Part shown: one piece after another, positions 41,547 through 51,000 of the stretch
Layout of the letters: every line of letters starts with the position of its first letter
Numbering within the stretch: position 1 is the stretch's first letter
Assembly (NCBI GenBank): GCA_019359245.1
Contig: JAHHHR010000053.1
Coordinates: 1 to 53,083, forward strand
DNA: 53,083 nucleotides
Direction: 5' to 3'
Origin: Nostoc desertorum CM1-VF14
GTDB lineage: Bacteria > Cyanobacteriota > Cyanobacteriia > Cyanobacteriales > Nostocaceae
The notes under the pieces: model-generated
Database searches by the model: none
What the model saw: only the letters and a program-made list of their open reading frames with translations
Told to the model about the DNA's origin: nothing
Program-made: the position numbers and the translations under genes

Positions 41547-44210
41547 TTAGAAATTGATTGACAGGGTTCCTAAAACTGTAAAAGGTGCTCCAGGAATTAA
41601 GGCAAAGCCATTATCAACGTCGTAATACCTTGTACTAAAGAGATTTTTGAAATTTAGCCCGAATCTATAGTTGTCTCGACGGTAGAAAAGAGCCGCGTCT
41701 GCTTTGAGGTAAGAGGGAATTTTGAAAGTATTGGGTAGTATCACCTCAGCATCTTCTGCATACGTTAGTCCCAAGCCAAATCCCAATCCTTGCAAATTTC
41801 CACTTTGCAACTCATAAGTCGTCCATAAACTGGCGCTATGATATGGAACACCAGGCAAGCGATCGCTAACTATCTCTGGGTTAGTATCCTTTATTACTTC
41901 TGTGTCCGTGTAAGCATAGCTAGCGATGATATTCCATCCTGGCAAAATTTCTCCGGCAATATCCAATTCAACTCCACGACTACGTTGTTCACCCGTTGCA
42001 ACACTGAAAAAGTCTCGAAATTCCGGGTCAGGGTCAGCTGTTGGCACATTCTGTCTGGTAATTTGGTAAAACGCCAAGGTCGCTGAAACTCGGTTCTCGA
42101 AGAAATCTTGTTTAAGTCCAAACTCAAACTGGTCTCCGGTCTGCGGTTGTAATAATTCTTCCGTCCGGGTGATGTAACCAGTGTTGGGAGCGAAGGCTTG
42201 TGCATAGTTGAAATAAACAGAAGTAGAATTCGTTGGCTGGTAGACAATGCCCACGCGGGGTGAGATTTTTGTATCTGATCGGTCTGTCAACTCATTTGTT
42301 AGTCTATTTTCATTGAAGGAATAAACGGAGTCAAAGCGAATGCCACCTAGTACCTTGAGATTTGAGGCAAGCTCAACCAAGTCTTGTATGTAAATTCCGA
42401 GACTATCGTTGCCAAATTCCGCAGAGTCCAACAGAGTGTAAGTTCCAGGCCTAGCACCATAAACAGGATTAAAGATATCGATAGAAGCCAGAGGTGCGCT
42501 GCTCCGAGTATAGGGATAGACAAATCGACTTAATTCCACGCCAAACAGAAGATTGTGTCGCACAGAGCCTGTATTGAACTTGCCAATGACTTCGTTTTGC
42601 AGCGTGTAGAGTTGATTGTTCTGCGGTCCCTTAACCGATTCACGGTTGAGCGTTCGCCGATCCGGTTCTAGCGCAGTGCTAGCCAATCGTTCCGAGCCAA
42701 TATTGAGATCGGCAACGAGTACGCTAAACCCCTGCCGAAATCTCCAATTATCACTAAAGCGATGTTCAAAGTCGTAATATCCCCAGTGTGTTGTTCCCGT
42801 AGTGGGTCCTAAGTCTGGTTCGCTAAGGTACCTGCTAATAGGCACTTGCAAAAACTCTCGCTCTGGTGGAAAGTTAGCACCAAAAATGTTATTAGAAATT
42901 TTGAAATACTCATACTCTACTGTTAACGTTGTTCGCGGACTAACGCGCAAGGTAAAAGCTGGCGCAATGAAGTAGTCCTCGTTAAAGACAAAATCCCGAA
43001 AGCTGTTTGCGGATTCGTAGGAAGCATTCAAACGGTAGGTGAGAGAACCATTTGCGGTGAGAGGACCTCCTATATCGAATGCTGGACGAAAAAAATTATA
43101 GTTTCCGGCCGTGAAATTCAGTTGGTAAAATGGTTGATCTAAGGGCTTCTTTGTGACTGTGTTTACAACACCACCGAAGGCAAAATTCCCCCCATAGATT
43201 GCCGAAGCTGGCCCTTTAAGAACTTCTACCCGTTCGACATTGGCAAATCCGTGTGGATTGATAAAAGCCGAGTCTGGAAAACCATTGCGGAGTTGCTGGT
43301 AGCTTTCCCCGAAGCCTCGCACCCGGTATCCAGGCGCAAACGGAAAACCAGGGAAGCGAGTTACACCGCTGATATTTTCAGTGAATTCTTCTAATCGTGT
43401 TAGTCCGCGATCGCGAATCACGGCTTGTGGTACTACTTGTACTGATAAGGGTAGGTCGCGTTGCGGCACAGGTAGCTTAGTTCCGGTAGTTGACTCTTGA
43501 ACCCGATACCCTTCCTCTCGCTCTCCCGTCACTACTAGCTCAATCGGTTCTTCACCAGCATCTGATGGTTTTGCAGGCTGTGTTTCACTACCAGGTAATG
43601 GTAAGCTTTCCTCGTCTGTGGGTAGGGGTGCTGTAGGCGGGGAAGGGCTAGGGGTGGGCTTCTCTGCTGAGGTTACAGCTGGTGTCACCGCGAAAACCAA
43701 ACCTTCGTCGCTGTCAAACAGCTCGGCTGTTGGTAATCCGTCTTCACCTGTCAGTGTTACTTGGACAGTACCAGGATTCTGATTTGTGACTTGTAAGAGC
43801 TTAATTCCCGCAATGGGTTTTTCAGAGCGCAAAAAATTACCACTACTCAGTTTTAATTGAGCATTGCTGATCAGAGCAGTCAGGGTATTACCTTCACTTT
43901 TAAATGAAGTTTGCAGCTTTTCAGATGTAACAGATGTTTCTAAAATGATTTCTAAACCACTTTGTGTTTGATTTAGCTTGACTCCTGTTACTTGAATAAT
44001 CGGACTCGATTGCTCTTGCTGCGCTAGCCACTCCTTAATATTGGTGTAAGGATGTTGGATGTTTTTAGCTTGGGGAATATCTTTAATAGTGACTAGTTTT
44101 GCTGTATGACTTGTTTTTGTAGTGTTAGCTTCTGCTAATGCTTGCTGATTGAAAATCGCTACTATGACTGTAGCTAGCCCTAAATTCCTTAGTAGATACA
44201 GTTGGTTCAT
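41547..44210 (-). CDS. TonB-dependent siderophore receptor with AMIN domain
   Basis: An 887-residue outer-membrane receptor. It has a signal peptide (1-26, cut after QQALA), an AMIN domain (about 70-177) typical of cyanobacterial receptors, and a Pro/Ser linker (180-222). A TonB-box-like IELVVTG (223-229) leads to a plug domain (about 240-355, with NVERVEVLKGPASAIYGG). A 22-strand-type barrel ends in the aromatic C-terminus LGTLSINF. It would take the iron-loaded metallophore from outside and pass it to the FecB-like lipoprotein. The long barrel (over 500 residues) fits the ferric siderophore group. It has its own upstream region, so it may be transcribed separately under iron control. Confidence 0.95.
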   Translation of the reverse strand: MNQLYLLRNLGLATVIVAIFNQQALAEANTTKTSHTAKLVTIKDIPQAKNIQHPYTNIKEWLAQQEQSSPIIQVTGVKLNQTQSGLEIILETSVTSEKLQTSFKSEGNTLTALISNAQLKLSSGNFLRSEKPIAGIKLLQVTNQNPGTVQVTLTGEDGLPTAELFDSDEGLVFAVTPAVTSAEKPTPSPSPPTAPLPTDEESLPLPGSETQPAKPSDAGEEPIELVVTGEREEGYRVQESTTGTKLPVPQRDLPLSVQVVPQAVIRDRGLTRLEEFTENISGVTRFPGFPFAPGYRVRGFGESYQQLRNGFPDSAFINPHGFANVERVEVLKGPASAIYGGNFAFGGVVNTVTKKPLDQPFYQLNFTAGNYNFFRPAFDIGGPLTANGSLTYRLNASYESANSFRDFVFNEDYFIAPAFTLRVSPRTTLTVEYEYFKISNNIFGANFPPEREFLQVPISRYLSEPDLGPTTGTTHWGYYDFEHRFSDNWRFRQGFSVLVADLNIGSERLASTALEPDRRTLNRESVKGPQNNQLYTLQNEVIGKFNTGSVRHNLLFGVELSRFVYPYTRSSAPLASIDIFNPVYGARPGTYTLLDSAEFGNDSLGIYIQDLVELASNLKVLGGIRFDSVYSFNENRLTNELTDRSDTKISPRVGIVYQPTNSTSVYFNYAQAFAPNTGYITRTEELLQPQTGDQFEFGLKQDFFENRVSATLAFYQITRQNVPTADPDPEFRDFFSVATGEQRSRGVELDIAGEILPGWNIIASYAYTDTEVIKDTNPEIVSDRLPGVPYHSASLWTTYELQSGNLQGLGFGLGLTYAEDAEVILPNTFKIPSYLKADAALFYRRDNYRFGLNFKNLFSTRYYDVDNGFALIPGAPFTVLGTLSINF

Positions 44211-44908
44211 GAATTTCTCAACGTCCTCACACTAAAGTAGTTTGAACAGCGACGAACTTCCAACTACCAAAGATAGTTGGCAAATCTTAGTAGCTGTAAT
44301 ACTTTTTTTGCTATTAATTAAATATCATACTTTGTGCTAACAGTAATACTTTTTAATAAAAAATGGATAATTAGAAAATTAACTGTAGTCAAGTAGAAAA
44401 TAGGACTAAATTGAAAGCATGGCTCTTGATTTTTTCTTAAATACCTCCTTACTAAAATGTTTGCCTTTTGTAGCAAAGATGTCAAATGACAAGTTGTCAA
44501 ACTTGAATGAGAGCGAATAAAAAATACTTTTTTGAGTAAGTGCCCAAGAAAAACAACCTATGTGAAGGCAAGTAAACACGTAGAATGCATCTATCAAGAT
44601 AACTAAAATATCGGGGCACAGTGTAGTTTTTCACTGCTTCCCCTATCCGTTATGTCCTTGACGAAGCGATGCCTACATTGATATTTACGATGTGCTGCTC
44701 TGTGTCGCTTACTATACCTTTATTCAAAAGTCCTATTTCATATCGTAATTTATTGTCATTAAAGCTAATTTGTTGAAAATAATATATAGTGTGAAACCCT
44801 TGCTATTTCGTTGTTTCACCACTTAGCCAGAAAAGCCAGAGGAACGTATAAACAACCACACCTCGCCAGCACAATCCTCTGCCGTCGCACCCATTCAAAA
44901 CGCCGACA
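44211..44908. other. Intergenic region upstream of the receptor gene
   Basis: About 700 AT-rich bases between the receptor start and the right-hand direct repeat. It should hold the receptor promoter, but no convincing Fur box, hairpin or TTATGCC dyad could be seen. No ORF with recognisable content was found. It marks the right edge of the metallophore locus. Confidence 0.4.
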
Positions 44909-45252
44909 GATGTAAGAATACCGGAACTCGACCGGAACTCGACCGGAACTCAGCAGGAACTCAACGGGAACTATGGCTTAGTTACTGGTTAGCATTAATT
45001 ACGCTGAAACCATCTTTTTCATTTCCGCACAATCGGTTAGTGTCAATCAATTGTGACAAGGCATTCCTCAAGTAAAGAACACTCTTTTTCTCTTCGCCCC
45101 ACTTGCGGCTGTTTCTGATAGCGGCAAAAGAAGCTGGAGGATTAGCAGTAGCTGCAACGATCGCCACAATCTGTTCCAAATCAGCCTCAGAAATACTACT
45201 CTCTTCTACTTCCAGAAATTCCACCTCCTGATAAGGCTTTGAAAAAATGGAC
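44909..45252. repeat. Right copy of the direct repeat flanking the metallophore locus
   Basis: Near-identical to 13782-14104 in the same orientation, including the sequence after the gene end and the tandem 11-mers. The match stops abruptly at GAAAAAATGGAC (45241-45252), inside the gene; upstream of this point the two copies are unrelated. Confidence 0.9.
44921..44975. repeat. 11-bp tandem repeat CCGGAACTCGA (5 units)
   Basis: Five consecutive 11-base units (44921-44931, 44932-44942, 44943-44953, 44954-44964, 44965-44975). The first two are exact and the rest diverge progressively. They end just before the stop codon of the truncated gene copy (TTA at 44982-44984 on the plus strand). The left copy has three units. 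Confidence 0.88.
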
Positions 45253-45302
45253 GGTACCGGAAAGGTTTTTTGTGTTTTTTTCTTATTTGGTAATGTAATC
45301 AA
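44982..45302 (-). pseudogene. Truncated second copy of the unidentified gene
   Basis: From SIFSKPYQE to the end (about 88 residues) this frame matches the C-terminus of the 213-residue protein at 13834-14475, with about ten substitutions. The preceding residues are unrelated and Lys-rich, and the only nearby start is a TTG. It is best read as a 3' gene fragment fused to foreign sequence. Most differences keep the reading frame and conserve residue type, so the tail was under selection for some time or was copied recently. Confidence 0.65.
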
Positions 45303-45376
45303 TTTCTTTTTTGAAAATATTTTAGCTACGGAAGTGCGACCGCCATGAGATTTGGAGTGGTGATCGCACTTGGTTA

Positions 45377-45739
45377 TTAACCAAATATTTGTGCAATATC
45401 TGCCCCAAGCTCTGTAGCAGTACGCTCTTTAGCCAGTTCGGCAACATTCAGGATGCTTTCATTAAGTATCGTAAATGTATTGCCGGAGCTTATGGCTTGC
45501 GGATTGAACGCTCCACCCATAAAGCTTAATGCTTTGCAATATCTGTCAAGTGGGTTGAACGCAGCGAGGCGTTTAACCAATGCATAGTTGCCTTGTCGAA
45601 ATGCTGTTAAGGCTTCCTGATGTAGTTCTGTCTGTTGCGGCATCCGGTCAATTATCAAGTCAATTGCTCGCTGGATTTGCTCTTTTGTTAATTCGTTGCT
45701 TGTAGATGTAGGTACCATTTTTATTTTCCTAATAACCAA
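45377..45739 (-). CDS. Small helical hypothetical protein
   Basis: The 120-residue protein is mostly helical. The first half (about 16-60) has a charged amphipathic pattern (LTKEQIQRAIDLIIDRMP, LHQEALTAFRQGNYALVKRL) reminiscent of a TPR-like pair, and the second half is less polar. The likely start may be Met8 instead of Met1. It lies upstream of the truncated repeat copy on the same strand. No family recognised. Confidence 0.5.
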   Translation of the reverse strand: MVIRKIKMVPTSTSNELTKEQIQRAIDLIIDRMPQQTELHQEALTAFRQGNYALVKRLAAFNPLDRYCKALSFMGGAFNPQAISSGNTFTILNESILNVAELAKERTATELGADIAQIFG

Positions 45740-45880
45740 CTATTTGATGTTTTTGCTGCAACTTGACTGGCATAGAGTGCCTGCCAACGGTTACGCCATC
45801 GCACGAAAGTGAGTGAAGCAGTGCGTTCATTCGCCCTAACCTAACTCAAACTGGTAAAAAGTAACTCTACTGTTTAGGAG

Positions 45881-46189
45881 TCATTCAGGAGTTGCAAACT
45901 GTGCAAATAACTCTGCCCCTGTCAGGTCATTAGTTTCATTGGCGAAACAGTAATATTTGGGCTTTTCATCAATGAATACCTGATGATCGAAAACAAGACC
46001 TTCAGAATTATCGAATAGTCCAACAGGCATGAAATACTGGTTATTTTGTTTTATTTTATAAAATAGATGGCTCTCACATTTCTTACAGAATCCACGTTCT
46101 GCCCACTGTGACGATTAATAAAGCCTAATATTTTCTTCATCAGAGAAGCTAACATCACTTTTATCCCTTGTCCAGTTTTCCGACTTGAA
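45881..46189 (-). pseudogene. Remnant of a GFA-family (CENP-V/GFA) gene
   Basis: The minus-strand frame reads a segment like SENWTRDKSDVSFSDEEN, then LY, an in-frame TAA, then SSQWAERGFCKKCESHLFYK. It ends SEGLVFDHQVFIDEKPKYYC and FANETNDLTGAELFAQFA before TGA at 45881-45883. This matches the second half of glutathione-dependent formaldehyde-activating-type proteins (Pfam PF04828), including the C-x2-C zinc pair. The N-terminal zinc half is missing and one nonsense codon is present, so it is a pseudogene. Confidence 0.75.
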
Positions 46190-46287
46190 TCAATTTCATT
46201 CATGGATATTGGATTTAAGTGGGATACAGGCCCAAGGAGAAATAAAGGCAGTTTAAGCGTAAGCTAAAAATAAAAGACTTGGGTGCT

Positions 46288-48075
46288 ATGTCGATTCCAG
46301 AAATTTCTGAAGCAATAATACGTCATAACTCCAACGCTTCATCCTACAGTCGTGGTGAAGAATATTACCGCAGGGGTGCGATACCTTCGGTGAGCTTCGC
46401 TAACGCCGATCTCAAAAAACGCGGTAATCTGATTCAAGCAGAGGTAGAAGGCGGCGAAATTACACCATATAAAATCAGTATTCGTTTTGATGCAGGTGGA
46501 ATTACCTCAGCAAGTTGTACTTGCCCTTATGATTATGATGGTTGGTGCAAACATATTGTTGCCACCTTATTAAGCTGTTCACGTCAATCAGATAGGATTG
46601 AAGAACGTCCAACGCTAGAACAATTATTAAATCGCCTCGATATTCTTCAAACACAGCGATTACTGCAAGAACTGGTGGAAAATAGACCAGAAATAATTGA
46701 TGATATTGATGAGTTTGTAAGTTTAATAGACTTACCAAAACCAAAAACAAAACAGCCTTCTACCCGCCAAAGCAAAATTGACACATCACCTTTCCACTCT
46801 CATGTCAAGCGGATTTTGCGGGATGGATTGAAAGAATTAGAGTATGGTTCAGAAGAAGACCCATTTACAGATGATTTGCTGGCTGTAATTGAGAAAGCGC
46901 GAGAGTTAGCAGAAAATGGAGATGGCAATAATGCGATTGCAATTCTCGAAACTATTACCGAAACTTATGCCCAAGAATGGGACGAGTTACTAGATTACGG
47001 TGGAGACAGTTATTCCATCGCAGAACCTCTTGACAGCGCGTGGACAGAAGCAATTTTGTGTGCAGAAATGTCTACAGGAGAAATAGTAGATTTGCAGTTG
47101 ATGTTGGAATCATGGCAAGACGAAATCAGTGCAGACTTTAGTATGAGTTTAGAAGCATTGCGTCAAGGTTGGGATTATGAACCACTGCAACAAATTATGC
47201 AAGGAGATGATACCGCAGAACTTTGGGAAAATGAACGACCAAGCTTTGCTGATGATTTAGCATTGATTCGCTTGCAAATTCTTGAACGTCAAAATCGTTA
47301 CACAGAGTATTTAAATCTAGCTTTAGCAGAGGAAATGACTCTGCAATACCTGACACAATTAGCAGCTTTGGGAAGAGTAGAAGAGGCGATGTCTGCGGCT
47401 AAAATCCTGATGGAAAGAGCAGAAGAGGGTTTTGCCCTGGCAAAAATATTGCGGGAAGATGGGTATTTGGTTGAAGCGTTAGAAATATGCCTTGCTGGTA
47501 TAAATTTAACAGGTAATTGTTTATATGAATTTGCTACTTGGACAAGTGATTTAGCCCAAGGATTAGAAGATAATGCCACTGCGTTAACTGCCAGCATCAT
47601 TGCTTTTAAAATCAGACCATCGTTTCGAGACTATGGTAAGATTCAAGACTATGCAGGAGAAACTTGGTTGACACTCAAACAAGATTTACTGCAAACACTA
47701 CGAGATCAGCCAGATTGGGGAATAAAAGAAGCTCAAGTTGATATTTTCCTCCATGAAGGATTAATTGATGATGCAATTAAAACAGTAGAAAGAGACACTT
47801 ACTATGCTTCAGAATTGGTTCATCGAGTCATGGATGCAGCAGTTTCCCATCATCCAGATTGGGTAATTGATAACGCTCGCAGACGGGCAGAACCAATTAT
47901 GGAACAAGGAAAAGCTGACCGTTATGACGCTGCGGTTAATTGGCTAAAAAAAGTAAAAGCTGCTTATATTCAACTAGGGCAAAAATCTGAATGGTCTGCT
48001 TATCGCTCACAACTAGAAGCGGCTCATGGACGTAAACGTAAATTAATGGAATTATTTAAAGAGCTGAATAAATAA
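46288..48075 (+). CDS. SWIM zinc-finger protein
   Basis: The 595-residue protein has a SWIM zinc finger at 77-89 (Cys77-x-Cys79-x7-Cys87-x-His89, in CTCPYDYDGWCKH). It is preceded by the family's usual YSRGEEYYRRGAI segment (20-32). The rest is long helical repeat-like sequence (about 150-595) resembling a TPR/HEAT scaffold. SWIM domains bind DNA or protein partners. The ATG at 46288 is chosen; a TTG nine bases earlier is less likely. The gene ends 1 base before the start of a SNF2 helicase gene, so the two are co-translated and their products likely work as a complex on chromatin or nucleic acid. Confidence 0.88.
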   Translation: MSIPEISEAIIRHNSNASSYSRGEEYYRRGAIPSVSFANADLKKRGNLIQAEVEGGEITPYKISIRFDAGGITSASCTCPYDYDGWCKHIVATLLSCSRQSDRIEERPTLEQLLNRLDILQTQRLLQELVENRPEIIDDIDEFVSLIDLPKPKTKQPSTRQSKIDTSPFHSHVKRILRDGLKELEYGSEEDPFTDDLLAVIEKARELAENGDGNNAIAILETITETYAQEWDELLDYGGDSYSIAEPLDSAWTEAILCAEMSTGEIVDLQLMLESWQDEISADFSMSLEALRQGWDYEPLQQIMQGDDTAELWENERPSFADDLALIRLQILERQNRYTEYLNLALAEEMTLQYLTQLAALGRVEEAMSAAKILMERAEEGFALAKILREDGYLVEALEICLAGINLTGNCLYEFATWTSDLAQGLEDNATALTASIIAFKIRPSFRDYGKIQDYAGETWLTLKQDLLQTLRDQPDWGIKEAQVDIFLHEGLIDDAIKTVERDTYYASELVHRVMDAAVSHHPDWVIDNARRRAEPIMEQGKADRYDAAVNWLKKVKAAYIQLGQKSEWSAYRSQLEAAHGRKRKLMELFKELNK

Positions 48076-48076
48076 T

Positions 48077-51000
48077 ATGACTATTTTTGAGCCTAATTCC
48101 AAAATACAACAAGCACTACTCGCAAAGAAATATTTCGAGTTACATCCTTCTTTACAAAAGATTATCCAGTTGTTTTCGGTAATTTATGCACCGATAGACA
48201 AAAATTCATTCGTAAGTTGTATTAGTAAAACTGGCGCTTTAGATGAAAAGAATAAGCCTTGGAGTACTAAAACCCTTAGTCCCCAAATTGATAAATTGTT
48301 AAAAGCAGGCTTGTTAGTACAGTCAAGCAGACAAGGTGCTGAATGTCACCCGTTACTAACAGAAATTGCTACTCGCCATGCTGTACAAACCGGACAGTTT
48401 GAAATCCTGGTAACAGCAGTAGAAGAGAAGCTACCAATACGTACTCACTGGAACAGAGATTCTCGGATTTTCTCCAGTCTGCGCCAGTGTATCAGAGAAA
48501 TCCGCATTGGTATTTATCGCCAAGACCTTAGTTTTATTAATCAGCAAATAGAAGATTACCAGAAGTACAGTGATAGCGAAGAAAAAATAGTAATAGAAAA
48601 TATCTTTGAGCAGATATACAATAATCCATTTGATGCAGATTGGTTTAAGACCCTTCCACTTGGATTATATGAAAGTGGCATATCAAGTATCCTCTTCAAT
48701 TCAGCCTTAAAATTATCTGCTTCTGAAGATGCGTTGACGCTGTTAGAAGAAGAATGCTCTAACAGGGAAAAACATTGCTCAGATTATCTACACCTGATTT
48801 TGACAGAACAACTGTTATTACAGGGTTGTACCCAAGAAGCACAAGAAAGTCTTGAGCGTGTATCAAATGAATATCAAAATAACGGAGCTATTTTTTGGGG
48901 TTGGTTAAGTTTTCTGCGGGGTGATAATGAACAAGCCATCAAATATTATAAAGATGCTCTGAAAGCGATCAAAAAGGCTACAGGCAAACGGCAAATATAT
49001 TTCAATACAATGGGGGGCTTATTTTTTATTCTCGCATTGTTAAAAGATGGTTCAGCGCAACACCTCAAAGAAGCAGAAGAGTATAGCAGTTTAATGTCCC
49101 GTCAAGGGGATCATTGGCTCAGGTTCACTTATGGCAGACTGAACATGGTACTACAAGTTCACCTTGGCGATATTACCCAAAAAGAATTTGTAGTCAGTGG
49201 TCATATTTCTTCAGTGGAAGAAGAAAATAGCTTACAAACATTGTTTTGTTCACTATGCCTTTACTGGATGGATGCAGAAAGTGCTAAAAGACGCTTACCT
49301 AATTTACTAGAACCACTATATCAGCGATCGCTCGCCTCCGGTTATCACTGGTTGGCAATGGAAACCGCAGAACTCCTATCCAGGCTCAAACCAAGTAGTA
49401 ACTATAATAAACTTGCTCCCGCACTGCGAGAAGATAGCAATATCCAAACCATCGTAGACTTAATTCGACCCCAAGAAGCTTGGGAAATGTGCCTCAATGC
49501 CCTGGCAAATCTCCAATCAAGACCACAAACATCCCTAAAACCAGAATCCGAACTGCGTTTAGCATGGTTCATCACCTTCTATCCCAGCAGATGTGTCTTG
49601 CAACCACGAGAACAAAAAGTGAATGCCAAAGGGGAATGGAGTAAAGGTCGCCCCATAGCCCTCAAGCGTCTCAACAGTGCATTATCTGAGTTTGATTACA
49701 TCACACCCCAAGATATGCGGGTATGTAGTTGTATTGAAGTATATAGTGAAGGCTATTACGGCAAAGTTGATTATACCTTTGGTGAAAAAGCCATCTCTGC
49801 TTTAATTGGACACCCGTTGGTTTTTTGGGAAGATACACCGACTATCCGTGTAGAAATTGTTAAAGGAGAACCAGAACTACTGGTTAAAAAAGGGAAACTT
49901 GATCGTCTCACCTTGGAATTTTCTCCCAAATTACCAGAATCACAGAATATTCTGCATATCAAAGAAACCCCAACCCGCATCAAAGTCATTGAAATTACTG
50001 CCGAACACAGACGCATTGCGGAGATTATTGGTAAAGATAATAAATTAAATGTACCTGCCTTTGCCGAGAAGCAAGTTTTGGCAGCGATTAATGCCGTCTC
50101 TGGCATCGTTACCGTACATTCTGACATTGGTGGCGGACTCGAAGGTGCAGAAGAAGTACCCGCCCAGACTCTACCCCATATTCACCTTTTACCTGCCAAT
50201 ACCGGCTTGAAAGTCGCGCTTTTGTCGCGCCCCTTTGCCCAAGGTGGCCCCTACTACCGTCCTGGTACAGGTGGTGAAACAGTAATTGCCGAGATTGACG
50301 GTAAACGTCTGCAAACTAGACGAAATCTGTCTGAAGAAAAGCAACTTGCCGCCTATGCTGTAGCCGCCTGTCCCACCTTGACTCGAACTGAAGAACAAGA
50401 TGGTGAATGGGTTATAGCTGACCCAGAGGACTGTTTAGAATTGCTGCTAGAACTGCAAGCACTGGAAAGTAGCGTAGTCATAGAATGGCCACAAGGAGAA
50501 AAACTGCGTGTTAGCCATAATGCCGACTTGAAAGACTTTAATTTATCAATTCAACGTCAGCAAGACTGGTTTGCAGCCACTGGGGAGTTGAAATTGAATA
50601 ACGACCTAGTGCTGGATATGCAGCAACTACTAGAACTATTAGAGAAAACCCCCAGCCGTTTTATCCCCCTTGGTGATGGTCAATTTTTGGCTTTAACTCA
50701 AGCTTTTCGGAAACGCCTCGACGAATTGCGGATGTTTTCAGAAAAACATGGTAAAGGTATTCGTTTTCATCCCTTGGCAACATTAGGGTTAGAAGATTTT
50801 GTCGATGAGGTAGGTAAGGTAAAAGCAGATAAACACTGGAAAACACATAGAGAGCGTCTCCAGGAGGTAAAAAACCTCCAGCCGGAACTGCCATCTACGC
50901 TTCAAGCAGAACTACGTGACTACCAAATGGAGGGTTTTTGTTGGCTGGCGCGTCTGGCACATTGGGGTGTGGGCGCTTGTTTAGCAGACCAAATGGGACT

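Noticed and set aside
44211..44400. Fur box upstream of the TonB receptor
   Set aside because: AT-rich stretches are present, but no sequence close to the 19-bp Fur consensus or a clear GATAAT repeat could be found.
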